Assembly (NCBI RefSeq): GCF_002261355.1
Contig: NZ_NEVU01000003.1
Span: 1,488,001-1,552,000 of the forward strand
Reading direction: 5' to 3'
Source: Bordetella genomosp. 12
GTDB taxonomy: Bacteria; Pseudomonadota; Gammaproteobacteria; Burkholderiales; Burkholderiaceae_B
DNA length: 64,000 nt
The notes under the pieces are model-generated. The model was given only the letters and a program-made list of their open reading frames with translations, was not told the origin of the DNA and did not search any database. The translations under genes and the position numbers were made by a program. Positions 25,656 through 33,231 of this stretch are shown here, piece by piece; position 1 is the stretch's first letter; each line of letters begins with the position of its first letter.

Positions 25656-26551
25656 GCGCCATCCTCACCGCGGCCCCGTGCTTCCGGCACAGCGGGATCG
25701 CGAAAGCGCGTACGCAAGGCATCCCAACGATCGGCCCCCACACGCTGAAAACGCTCGCGCACACTTGGGAAACCCGCCGACGACAACGGCCGCATGGTTT
25801 CCCGCACGGTCGCCAGCGCACGATCGCAGGCCTCAAAAACCGTACTCAACAGCATGCTGGGCATGATGGCGATCCGATACCCCATTTCGTGCACATCGGT
25901 CAGACCGATGTCGGGTGTTTTCCCGCCCCTCACTAGATTGAGCAAGCAAGGGCCAGACACTTTCCGGGGCACTGCGGCCACCTCATCGGCATCTTGCAGC
26001 GCCTCCACGAAAGCCACGTCCGCCCCAGCGTCCAGCGCGGCGTTGGCGCGCCAGATGGCCTCTTCCATGCCCAGCACGGCACGCGCATCGGTGCGAGCAA
26101 TCAATACGAAATCCGTGCCGGCGCGCGCAGCCGAAGCAGCGCGGATATTGGCGAGATAGTCCTCCCGCGACACGACCTCTTTGCCGTCAAGATGGCCGCA
26201 ACGCTTGGGCATGACCTGGTCCTCGATGTGGATGGCCGAAACACCCCGCATGATGTACTCGCTCACCGCGCGCGTGACGTTCAACTCATTGCCGTACCCC
26301 GTGTCTGCATCGGCAATAAGAGGCACGCTCACCGAACGCGCGATGACGCCGGCGTTCTCCACCATTTCCGACATCGTCAATAAACCAAAATCCGGAAATC
26401 CGCGTGCCGCCGCCGTGCCGGCCCCGGTCATGTATACCGCAGGAAAACCCGCTTGCTCGGTCAGCATCGCCGTCAGGCCATCGTATACCCCCGGCGCAAC
26501 AATCAGCTCGGGGCGCGCCAGCAAAGCGCGGACGGTGTTGGAAGCGTCCAA
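25652..26551 (-). CDS. Isocitrate lyase/PEP mutase superfamily lyase (methylisocitrate or dimethylmalate lyase-like)
   Basis: 299 residues. It has PGVYDGLTAMLTEQAGF at the start, LIADADTGYGN near residue 85 (Mg-binding Asp residues), IHIEDQVMPKRCGH near 115 and VLIARTDARA near 157. The PKRCGH active-site loop with its Cys marks C-C bond lyases such as methylisocitrate lyase and 2,3-dimethylmalate lyase, rather than oxaloacetate decarboxylases. First gene of an operon with a LeuCD-like hydratase, the same pairing as the end of the nicotinate fermentation pathway of Eubacterium barkeri (dimethylmaleate hydratase plus dimethylmalate lyase). Products may be pyruvate or glyoxylate plus a short acid; not certain. 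Confidence 0.91.
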   Translation of the reverse strand: MDASNTVRALLARPELIVAPGVYDGLTAMLTEQAGFPAVYMTGAGTAAARGFPDFGLLTMSEMVENAGVIARSVSVPLIADADTGYGNELNVTRAVSEYIMRGVSAIHIEDQVMPKRCGHLDGKEVVSREDYLANIRAASAARAGTDFVLIARTDARAVLGMEEAIWRANAALDAGADVAFVEALQDADEVAAVPRKVSGPCLLNLVRGGKTPDIGLTDVHEMGYRIAIMPSMLLSTVFEACDRALATVRETMRPLSSAGFPSVRERFQRVGADRWDALRTRFRDPAVPEARGRGEDGA

Positions 26552-26618
26552 AAATGTCTCCTATCAATTGCCGGCCTGCCGCCGGGATGGCAGTGTGTAC
26601 CTGCCTCTCTATTTTTAT

Positions 26619-26647
26619 AATGTAATGGCAACATTACAACATGACAA
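26619..26647 (-). promoter_or_regulatory. Predicted promoter with overlapping operator for the lyase-hydratase operon
   Basis: On the minus strand TTGTCA (26642-26647) and TACATT (26619-26624) are spaced by 17 bases, as in a sigma-70 promoter. The inverted repeat TGTAATGGCAACATTACA (26621-26638) lies between and over them, where a bound repressor would block polymerase. The 16-base core GTAATG-N4-CATTAC repeats the motif at 22613-22628. Confidence 0.55.
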
Positions 26648-26732
26648 GATAAACCTGAGTGCTAGCCGCATCATCACCCTGCAACATAGGCATGCTTAGC
26701 TTGCGCATCCCGGTCCGCCTTTACGAATCCTC

Positions 26733-27170
26733 ATGCGTCTGTCCCTGCCTTCCCTGTCTGCTTCTGGTTTGCTCTACGCCGTGGCGGCGGCGGCATGCGC
26801 CGGCGCGGTCGGGGTTTGGGGGGTGATGTTGCTGGCGCCGCGGCCCGAGGCGCTGCCGCCCCCCTTGTCTGCCGCGCCACCGCGCGCGCCGGACAATCAG
26901 GCGGTGGCGCGCTGGTTCGGCAAGGATGAGGCCCTGCAAACCGACATCAAAGTGCTGGGGGTGATTGCCGCCGGGCCCTCGGGCGCGGTGGTGCTCAGCC
27001 TGGATGGCGGGCCGGCGACGGCGTATCGGGTGGGGCAGGAGCTGCCGGGCGCGCTGGTGCTGCAGGAGGTGGCGGCCGATACGGTGGTTCTGGCGCAACA
27101 CGGGCGGACGTTGCGCTTGCGCGCGCCGGCGCAGGCAGCGGCGCCGGCCGGCATCGTGGCCGTCCGCTGA
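26733..27170 (+). CDS. gspC: Type II secretion protein C, short form
   Basis: 145 residues. One N-terminal membrane helix (about residues 12-34) is followed by a proline-rich linker and a homology-region-like domain (ALQTDIKVLGVIAAGPSGAV; TAYRVGQELPGALVLQEVAA). GspC links the inner-membrane platform to the secretin. Canonical GspC is about 270-300 residues with a C-terminal PDZ or coiled-coil domain, which is missing here. First of nine gsp genes in the same direction. The name rests on position and the HR-like strands. Confidence 0.78.
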   Translation: MRLSLPSLSASGLLYAVAAAACAGAVGVWGVMLLAPRPEALPPPLSAAPPRAPDNQAVARWFGKDEALQTDIKVLGVIAAGPSGAVVLSLDGGPATAYRVGQELPGALVLQEVAADTVVLAQHGRTLRLRAPAQAAAPAGIVAVR

Positions 27171-27280
27171 GGGCCTGCGCGCAACGTCGCGACGCTTTTT
27201 TGCGGCTATCTTGGCGGCCTTAATATTTCTGTACTATTTCATTTCGATAATCGAGTTTTCCGCAGAAACCGAGTTATCGC

Positions 27281-27706
27281 GTGCAGCACCGTTCTCCTCT
27301 TTATTACCAGCGTGGCCTGACGCTGATCGAAATGCTGGTGGTGATGGTCATCATCGGCGTGTTGGCCGCTCTCATCGTGCCGCGCGTGCTGGATCGCCCC
27401 GAGCAGGCCCGCCGCGTGGCCGCCCGCCAGGACATCGCCGGCGTGATGCAGGCGCTCAAACTCTATCGTCTGGACAACGGCCGCTACCCCACGGCGGCGC
27501 AGGGCCTGCGCGCGCTCGCCGAGAAGCCTGACGGCGTGCCGGGCTGGCGCGGCTATCTGGACAAGACGCCGGTCGACCCCTGGGGCCATCCCTATCAATA
27601 CCTCAACCCCGGTGCCAAGGGCGAGGTCGATGTGTTTTCCTTCGGCGCGGACAACAAGCCGGGCGGCGAGGCGAATGATGCGGACGTCGGCTCCTGGGAT
27701 CTCTGA
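27281..27706 (+). CDS. gspG: Type II secretion major pseudopilin
   Basis: 141 residues, GTG start. Prepilin-type N-terminus: cleavage after Gly in YYQRG|LTLIEMLVVMVIIG, with Leu instead of the common Phe at +1 and Glu at +5. The C-terminal domain has LDNGRYPTAAQGLRALAEKP, DPWGHPYQYLNPG and FGADNKPGGE, the GspG calcium-loop pattern. It forms the shaft of the pseudopilus that pushes folded substrates through GspD. No prepilin peptidase gene is in the window, so a peptidase encoded elsewhere must process it. Confidence 0.95.
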   Translation: MQHRSPLYYQRGLTLIEMLVVMVIIGVLAALIVPRVLDRPEQARRVAARQDIAGVMQALKLYRLDNGRYPTAAQGLRALAEKPDGVPGWRGYLDKTPVDPWGHPYQYLNPGAKGEVDVFSFGADNKPGGEANDADVGSWDL

Positions 27707-28166
27707 GCACGGCTTTACGCTGCTGGAGATGCTGGTGGTGCTGGTCATCATCGGTATGTCGGCCGGCCTGGTGAGCTTGTCGGTGCGCCCGGCGAGCGAC
27801 CCCTTGCGTGACGATGCGCAACGGCTGGCCAATGCGTTTACGGTCGCACAGGGCGAGGCGCGCAGCGATGGGCGTGTGATCCGCTGGCGGGCCGATACCG
27901 GCGGCTGGTCATTCGAGCGCGACGGGCGCAGCGCGACGCTGACCGCTCAGGATGACCGCCTCCCGCCGCCGGACACCTTCGCCGAAGACGCCGAGCTGCG
28001 CGCCATGCGTTTTGCCGCCGCCCCCGTCTCCCTGCGCCTGGATCCGGACCGTCCGCTGGTGTTCAACACCGAGTGGGTGGCCGGGCCGTTTGCGCTCACT
28101 CTGGAGGCAGCCGGCCGGCAAGTGGTGCTGCGGCGCGATGCGGCGGGCAACTATGACGTGCCGTGA
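27675..28166 (+). CDS. gspH: Type II secretion minor pseudopilin H
   Basis: About 163 residues. The processing site is SEHG|FTLLEMLVVLVIIG with Glu at +5, followed by a GspH-type domain (DDAQRLANAFTVAQGEARSD; RFAAAPVSLRLDPDRP). The start (ATG 27675 or 27678) overlaps gspG by about 30 bases and gspI begins before its stop, so the genes are tightly coupled. A minor pseudopilin near the tip of the pseudopilus. Confidence 0.88.
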   Translation: MMRTSAPGISEHGFTLLEMLVVLVIIGMSAGLVSLSVRPASDPLRDDAQRLANAFTVAQGEARSDGRVIRWRADTGGWSFERDGRSATLTAQDDRLPPPDTFAEDAELRAMRFAAAPVSLRLDPDRPLVFNTEWVAGPFALTLEAAGRQVVLRRDAAGNYDVP

Positions 28167-28536
28167 CGCCACGCCGCCGCAGGCGGGCTTTACCTTGATC
28201 GAGGTCCTCGTGGCGCTGGCCATCATCGCGGTCGCCCTCACCGCGGCGCTACGCGCCACCGGCTTGATGGCCGCCAATCACCGCGCCCTGCATGACAAGG
28301 CGCTGGCGCTCCTGGCGGCGCAGAACGCGATCGCTCAACTCCGTCTGCAGCCTGGCTTGCCGCGTGCCGGCGCGCAGTCGCAGGCCTGCCCGCAGGGCAG
28401 CCTGGCGCTGCGCTGCGACCTCACCATCACCAACACCATGAATCGCAGTTTCAGGCAGGTCAATGTGAAGGTCTACGGCCCGGACAGCGCCGGGGCGCTG
28501 ATCCAGCTCGATGGCATGGTGTCGAGTTTGCGATGA
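28153..28536 (+). CDS. gspI: Type II secretion minor pseudopilin I
   Basis: 127 residues. The processing site is PPQAG|FTLIEVLVALAIIAVAL. After the helix, HDKALALLAAQNAIAQLRLQ and the Cys pair in SQACPQGSLALRC fit GspI. The ATG at 28153 overlaps the gspH stop by 14 bases. It nucleates the tip complex with GspJ and GspK. Confidence 0.9.
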   Translation: MTCRDATPPQAGFTLIEVLVALAIIAVALTAALRATGLMAANHRALHDKALALLAAQNAIAQLRLQPGLPRAGAQSQACPQGSLALRCDLTITNTMNRSFRQVNVKVYGPDSAGALIQLDGMVSSLR

Positions 28537-29135
28537 GAAGCGGCCGCGGTGCCCGCTGCCAGCAGGGCTTTACGTTGATCGAGGTGCTGGTCGCCATCGC
28601 GCTGATGGCGCTGGTCAGTGTCATCGCCTGGCGCGGGCTGCAACATATCGCCCAGGCGCGTGCCGGCATCGCGGCGCAAGCCGCCGACACCGATCAGGTC
28701 ATCCGCGCCCTGGGGCAGTTGGCGCGCGACGTGGAGCTGGCGTACGCCGGCCCTGCCTTCGAGACCGCCGCCAGCGACGCCGTGACCCTGACCCCGGGCA
28801 TACGCCTGAGCGCCAGGCAGTTGAGCCGCCCGGTACTGGACCTGGTGCGCCCTGACCCGGAGGGCGCGGGCCTGTGGCACCGGGTGCAATGGCGGGTCGA
28901 CGCGCGCGGCTTGTGGCGCGCCACCGGCGCGGCCGCCCCCCGTATGCCGCTGCCGCTGCCCGACCAGGCCGTGTTGATCCTGCCCGGCGCCACGGCCCTG
29001 ACACTACGCGCCTGGCTGACCAATACGGGCTGGGTCGCCACCACCGCCACACCGGGCAGCACACCGCAGGGCTTGGAACTCACCGTGGAGCGCGGGCCGC
29101 AACAACGTTATGCCCGCGTGGTGGAGCTGCCATGA
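28533..29135 (+). CDS. gspJ: Type II secretion minor pseudopilin J
   Basis: 200 residues. The processing site is CQQG|FTLIEVLVAIALMALVSV. It is followed by the GspJ segment DTDQVIRALGQLARDVELAY and a beta-rich C-terminus (RVQWRVDARGLWRATG). The start overlaps the gspI stop as ATGA and the end overlaps gspK the same way. Confidence 0.92.
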   Translation: MRSGRGARCQQGFTLIEVLVAIALMALVSVIAWRGLQHIAQARAGIAAQAADTDQVIRALGQLARDVELAYAGPAFETAASDAVTLTPGIRLSARQLSRPVLDLVRPDPEGAGLWHRVQWRVDARGLWRATGAAAPRMPLPLPDQAVLILPGATALTLRAWLTNTGWVATTATPGSTPQGLELTVERGPQQRYARVVELP

Positions 29136-30064
29136 CCTCCTCCCAACGCCAAGGCGGCACGGCCATCATCATGGCGCTGGTCGTGGTGACCGTGGTGGCC
29201 GCCCTGGCCACCAGCCTGTTCCAGCGGCAGACCGCCAGCACACGCCAGTTCGAGAACGCGCTGGCGCGGGCGCAAGCCCGCGAACTGCTCGCCGGCGGCA
29301 CCGACTGGGCCCGCCTCATCCTGCGCGAGCATGGCCGTCAGGAGACGGTCACCGTCTTGCAGCAGGTGTGGGCCACGCCGGTGATGGATACGCGGATCGA
29401 TCGCCCCGGCGACGAACGGGTGGCGGTCTTCAGCGGCCGCATCGAGGATGAGCAGGGCAAGTTCAACCTCTATGCGCTGGCGCAGCATGGCATTGCGCAA
29501 CCCGACAGTATCGACACCCTCACGCGTTTGTTGCAGATGCAGCAATTGCCGGCGAGCCTGGCCGAGCCCCTGGTGCAGGCCGTCGCTGCAGCCCAGGCGC
29601 CGGCGTCGGCCAAGGACAGTACCGGCACGCCGCTCACAGCCGTCGCGCAAGCACCCTTGCCCCGAGGCGTGGCGGAGCTGGCTGACCGCTTGGGCCTGAC
29701 GCCTCAGGTACGCGCCGAGCTCGAACGCACGCTCACTCTGCTGCCCGCATCGACCAGCATCAACGTCAACACCGCCCCCCCCGAGGTGATCGCCGCGATC
29801 GTCCCGACGCTGACGCTGTCGCAGGCCCGTGCCCTGACAGGCGAGCGGGATCGCGGCAACTGGTTCAACAACAGCGGCGACTTCAGCAATCGGCTGGCGG
29901 CGTTTGGCCTGACGGCCAGCGCGCCCGTGGTGACCACGACCAGCCAGTGGTTCATGGCGCACGGCGCGCTGGTCTATGAACGCGCCCGCGTCGGCATGCA
30001 GGCGTTGCTGCACAGCGTGCCGCCTGCCGTCCCGCAGACCACCTGGATAAGAGAGCTGCCATGA
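29132..30064 (+). CDS. gspK: Type II secretion minor pseudopilin K
   Basis: 310 residues, typical size for GspK. The N-terminus RQGG|TAIIMALVVVTVVAALA is prepilin-like but lacks Glu at +5, as is usual for GspK, the tip protein. The family segment GRIEDEQGKFNLYALAQHG is present near residue 105, and STSINVNTAPPEVIAAI near 205 is a helix-hairpin-helix-like SAM domain feature. It overlaps gspJ and gspL by four bases each. Confidence 0.94.
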   Translation: MTSSQRQGGTAIIMALVVVTVVAALATSLFQRQTASTRQFENALARAQARELLAGGTDWARLILREHGRQETVTVLQQVWATPVMDTRIDRPGDERVAVFSGRIEDEQGKFNLYALAQHGIAQPDSIDTLTRLLQMQQLPASLAEPLVQAVAAAQAPASAKDSTGTPLTAVAQAPLPRGVAELADRLGLTPQVRAELERTLTLLPASTSINVNTAPPEVIAAIVPTLTLSQARALTGERDRGNWFNNSGDFSNRLAAFGLTASAPVVTTTSQWFMAHGALVYERARVGMQALLHSVPPAVPQTTWIRELP

Positions 30065-31038
30065 AGACTATGCTGCGTATCGCCCTGCCGCCGTTGGCGC
30101 TGCTGCACCCGCAAACCCTGCTGCCCTTTGCTTGGTACGACCGGCGCGGGCGGCCCGTGCGCCAGGGGCGGGAAACCGCGCAGGCGCTGGCCACCGCGTT
30201 TCGCAATGCGCCCGCCGAGGCCGTGCTGCATCCCGAGGATGCCATCGCCGCCGAGATCGCGGTGCCTGCATTGGGCCGCACGCGCCACGCGGCCGTCGTG
30301 CGCGGCGCGCTCGAGCCCTTGGTGCTGGGCGACCTGAACGACCTAGCCATCGGCTACTCGCCCGCCAACGCCGACGGCAAAGTGGCGGTGGCCTGGTCTA
30401 CGCGCACCGCCATCGCGCAGGCCTGCGCCCTGCTCGCCAGCCAGGGCATGCCATTGCGCGCCATCGTCCCCACACAGGCATGGGGTGCGGGTCCGGCCCT
30501 GGAGACCGATGGCGACGCGCGCTGGCACCACCCCTCGCCGGGCTGGTCGCTGGAGCTGCCGCGTGTGGCGCAGGGCCGTCCATCGCCCTGGCGCGCGCCC
30601 TTGCGGCTGGGCGCGTTGGCCGTGGCGCTCTGGGTGCTGGGCCTGAACCTGTATGCCCGCCAACTGGCGGCCGAGGCGCAGGGGTTGCGCGAAACCATGA
30701 CGGCACGCGTGCAACAGGCGTTTCATCTGCCGGTGGTGATCGACCCGCTGCGCCAAGCGCAACAGGGCTTGCAGGCCCTGCGCCAGGACCGCAAGGGCGG
30801 CGATGATCTGCTGGCGTTAGCGCGCGACGCGGCCACCCTGCTGCCCCAGGCCCAGGACAAACTCAAACAACTGAACTACACCGGCCAGGCGCTCACCTTG
30901 CAATGGCAGCCGCCCGCCGACGTCGCCGCCGATCCGGCGGCCATGGCGCAAAGCCTGCAACAAGCGGCGGCCCTGGGCCTGCAGATCGAGCAGCAGGACA
31001 ACAAACCCATCTGGCGCATCACGCGCAAACAACCATGA
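30061..31038 (+). CDS. gspL: Type II secretion platform protein L
   Basis: 325 residues. The N-terminal cytoplasmic part has an actin-like GspL pattern (LLPFAWYDRRGRPVRQGRET). A single membrane helix follows near residue 182 (LRLGALAVALWVLGLNLYAR), then a periplasmic ferredoxin-like domain (LKQLNYTGQALTLQWQPPAD). GspL anchors the ATPase GspE to the inner-membrane platform with GspM. It is shorter than the roughly 400-residue gammaproteobacterial forms. Four-base overlaps with gspK and gspM. Confidence 0.9.
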   Translation: MKTMLRIALPPLALLHPQTLLPFAWYDRRGRPVRQGRETAQALATAFRNAPAEAVLHPEDAIAAEIAVPALGRTRHAAVVRGALEPLVLGDLNDLAIGYSPANADGKVAVAWSTRTAIAQACALLASQGMPLRAIVPTQAWGAGPALETDGDARWHHPSPGWSLELPRVAQGRPSPWRAPLRLGALAVALWVLGLNLYARQLAAEAQGLRETMTARVQQAFHLPVVIDPLRQAQQGLQALRQDRKGGDDLLALARDAATLLPQAQDKLKQLNYTGQALTLQWQPPADVAADPAAMAQSLQQAAALGLQIEQQDNKPIWRITRKQP

Positions 31039-31595
31039 AAGCGCTGACCCCGGCCTGGCAAAAGCTGCGCCAACGCATCAACCCCTCCCTGCGCGAGCTG
31101 CGCCAACGCCATGCCGCGCTCAGCACCCGCGACCGGCGTCTGCTCCAGGCCATGGCGGTGACGCTGGGCGCGACGGCGCTTTGGCTGCTGGGTGTGGAAC
31201 CGGCGCTTAATCAAGTGATGCGGCTGCATGCGGAGCTGCCGCAGTTGCGCGTGCAGGCTGCAGCCATCGACGATCTGGCGGCGCAAGCTGCTTCATTGGC
31301 CAGGCAGGCCCCCGCCCGCGCCACCCTGCCGGCGCAAGCCGAGTTGCAGCACAGCCTGAGCCAGGCGGGCCTGAGCCCCGACCGTTGGATCCTGAGCCCC
31401 GACAAAGACGGCTACCAGTTGCGCGTCAGCGAAGTGCCCGCGCAGACCTTGCTGGACTGGCTGGCCCGCAGCAGCCAAGACTGGAGCCTGACCGCGCGCC
31501 AGGCCGAACTCGTGCGCGCCACCAACCCTTACGGCCGACCGTTGCCGGGCCTGGTCAACGGCAAGCTGCTCCTGAGCCTGCGGCAAGGAGGTTGA
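31035..31595 (+). CDS. gspM: Type II secretion platform protein M
   Basis: 186 residues. A basic N-terminus with LRQRHAALSTRDRRLLQAMA leads into one membrane helix (about residues 38-55). The periplasmic domain has a ferredoxin-like pattern (LSQAGLSPDRWILSPDKDGY). GspM binds GspL. The start overlaps the gspL stop by four bases. Confidence 0.9.
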   Translation: MKALTPAWQKLRQRINPSLRELRQRHAALSTRDRRLLQAMAVTLGATALWLLGVEPALNQVMRLHAELPQLRVQAAAIDDLAAQAASLARQAPARATLPAQAELQHSLSQAGLSPDRWILSPDKDGYQLRVSEVPAQTLLDWLARSSQDWSLTARQAELVRATNPYGRPLPGLVNGKLLLSLRQGG

Positions 31596-31596
31596 C

Positions 31597-32358
31597 ATGA
31601 CACGCTGGCACACCGCCTGGGCGGGTCTGGGGCTGACGGCCTGCGCGGTCGTGGCCGCGCTCTGCGTCCTGCCGGCGCGCTGGCTGCTGATCGCTCAGCC
31701 ACCCGATGCGCTGATCAGCCTGGCCGACGCGCAGGGCACGCTATGGGAAGGCCGCGCCTGGATTGCCTTGGGTGCGCCCGGGCAGCGGCGCTTGCTTGCC
31801 GAACCCGTGCACTGGCGCTGGTCCGGCCGGCAGATCGTGGCCAGCCACCCCTGGCTGCAAGGCCCGCTGACGCTGACGCCGGCCCTCGATGGCTGGCGCA
31901 TCAGCGCGCAAAACTTGCGTGCTCCGGCCACGGTCCTGACCGCATTGGGCGCCCCGTGGAATACGCTCAACCCCGGCGGCATGCTGGACCTGCGTTGGCA
32001 GGACCTGAATACCGCCGCCCTGGCCAAAGGGCCGCTCGCGCAACTGCGCTGGCAGGATGCCAGCACGGCGCTGGCGCCCCTGCCCCGCATCGGCAACTAT
32101 GTGATGCGGCTTCAGGGCGCAGGCGGACGCAGCGCCGCGCTGGCGCTGGCCACCGAAGGCGGCTTGCTGCAGATCGATGGCCAAGGCAGCGCCGATGCCC
32201 AAGGGCTGCAGTTCTCGGGCCGCGCCACCTTTGCGCCCGGCATCGACGCCAGCCAGCGCCGCGCGCTCGAGAGTCTATTGAGCGCGCTGGGGCGCCGTCA
32301 GGGCGACGTCGTGAGCTTTGGGAACAGGACTGCGGCGCCGGCGCACCAGACGCCGTGA
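31597..32358 (+). CDS. gspN: Type II secretion protein N
   Basis: 253 residues. An N-terminal membrane anchor (about residues 7-28) precedes a beta-rich periplasmic domain with LADAQGTLWEGRAWIALGAP, LRAPATVLTALGAPWNTLNP and GGMLDLRWQDLN, the GspN pattern. GspN is present in some type II systems and not always required. Last gene of the gspC-N run; it ends four bases before the convergent fimbrial gene. Confidence 0.88.
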   Translation: MTRWHTAWAGLGLTACAVVAALCVLPARWLLIAQPPDALISLADAQGTLWEGRAWIALGAPGQRRLLAEPVHWRWSGRQIVASHPWLQGPLTLTPALDGWRISAQNLRAPATVLTALGAPWNTLNPGGMLDLRWQDLNTAALAKGPLAQLRWQDASTALAPLPRIGNYVMRLQGAGGRSAALALATEGGLLQIDGQGSADAQGLQFSGRATFAPGIDASQRRALESLLSALGRRQGDVVSFGNRTAAPAHQTP

Positions 32359-32362
32359 CGCC

Positions 32363-33061
32363 TCAGGGGTAGACGATGGAATATTGGACGTAGCTCACCA
32401 GCTTGCCGGCGGTGATGGATTCGTGCGTGCTTTTCACGTAGCGTGCCAGATAACGCAGCGTCGCGGCCTGATTGGTGACCTTTACGCTCTTCGCCGCTTG
32501 TGTGTCGGTATTCACCCCCATTTTGATAGTCTTTCCATCTGGGTTGGCAAGCTGGATCTGCACGGCTTTAAAGACTGTAGCTGGCGACGGGATGGAAGAC
32601 TTCGCTTGGGTAACCGGTTGGGCCATTTGATAAGCGATCAGGTTTCCGGTGCCGTAATCTGTCGTGGAATATGGCTCAAAGTAAGCTTTCACCGATTGGT
32701 TGTCCAGTGTCGCCGAACATTGTGAGAGTTTGATTTCGAAAGCCGTTGCCCCAGCGGTGTCGTTCACCTTCTTGAGGGCAGTAGTGCCGATCCTGGGCAG
32801 ATTGACGATCAGATCATAGGGAGGATCTTTACCTTCGATCTTGCAGGTCTGATCGGTGATCTCCCCATTGATCGTGATGGTGCCATCCACCGCCCGCGCC
32901 GGGGTGGGCATCATCCCGGCGATCGCCAGCGACGCGGCGACGAGCTTTACGCATTCAATTGCGGACTGCGGACTGCGGACTGCGGACTGCGGACTGCGGA
33001 CTGCGGACTGCGGACTGCGGACTGCGGACTGCGGACTGCGGACGATTAACGATAGAGACAT
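32363..33061 (-). CDS. Fimbrial major-subunit homologue 1 with heptanucleotide-repeat leader
   Basis: The mature part is a Bordetella Fim2/Fim3-type subunit: VDGTITINGEITDQTC, then KAYFEPYSTTDYGTGNLIAY, LRYLARYVK and the end YVQYSIVYP, with a donor-strand-type N-terminus and a Cys pair. A signal peptide (KLVAASLAIAGMMPTPARA) precedes it. Upstream the frame runs through about 12 copies of a 7-bp repeat read as repeated RSPQSAV. The in-frame ATG (33061) has no Shine-Dalgarno site. The ATG 19 bases upstream (33080) has GGGAG six bases away but is out of frame and stops at 32955. The gene is therefore probably phase-OFF as sequenced. No usher or chaperone gene is nearby. Confidence 0.85.
   Translation of the reverse strand: MSLSLIVRSPQSAVRSPQSAVRSPQSAVRSPQSAIECVKLVAASLAIAGMMPTPARAVDGTITINGEITDQTCKIEGKDPPYDLIVNLPRIGTTALKKVNDTAGATAFEIKLSQCSATLDNQSVKAYFEPYSTTDYGTGNLIAYQMAQPVTQAKSSIPSPATVFKAVQIQLANPDGKTIKMGVNTDTQAAKSVKVTNQAATLRYLARYVKSTHESITAGKLVSYVQYSIVYP
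32961..33043. repeat. Heptanucleotide tandem repeat (GCGGACT), 11.9 copies
   Basis: 83 bases of perfect GCGGACT units (CCGCAGT on the coding strand). Seven is not a multiple of three, so each gain or loss of a unit shifts the reading frame. The unit has no stop codon in any frame. It lies between the start codons and the signal peptide of fimbrial gene 1. Confidence 0.97.
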
Positions 33062-33086
33062 GGTGGGTGTTATCCGTCATGGTGAT

Positions 33087-33091
33087 CTCCC
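33087..33091 (-). promoter_or_regulatory. Ribosome-binding site of the out-of-frame start, fimbrial gene 1
   Basis: GGGAG, six bases before the ATG at 33080. The same site and spacing occur before the corresponding ATG in the other two copies, which supports 33080 as the true initiation codon. Confidence 0.75.
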
Positions 33092-33231
33092 GAAGCGAGA
33101 GCCGCAGTGTGCCGTTACAGACCCGTGGGAGGTGGCGCGCAATCACGTGGCCGCTTTCCGCATGCGCCTCCCCCTCCTCTGAACCGCCCCCTTGAGCCTG
33201 CAAACCATAACCAGACGCCTTCGGGGTCTGC

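Larger units (their letters stand above)
32841..33114. repeat. Long direct repeat, copy A (5' part of fimbrial gene 1)
   Basis: 274 bases align without gaps to 44099-44372 with 9 mismatches (about 97% identity), same orientation, 11,258 bases apart. The repeat covers the signal peptide, the heptamer tract, both candidate starts and the ribosome-binding site. It could support recombination or gene conversion between the two fimbrial genes. Confidence 0.9.

Noticed and set aside
32961-33043. Possible CRISPR or minisatellite of non-coding type
   Set aside because: The units are 7 bp without spacers and lie inside a reading frame that stays open, so a coding tandem repeat explains them.
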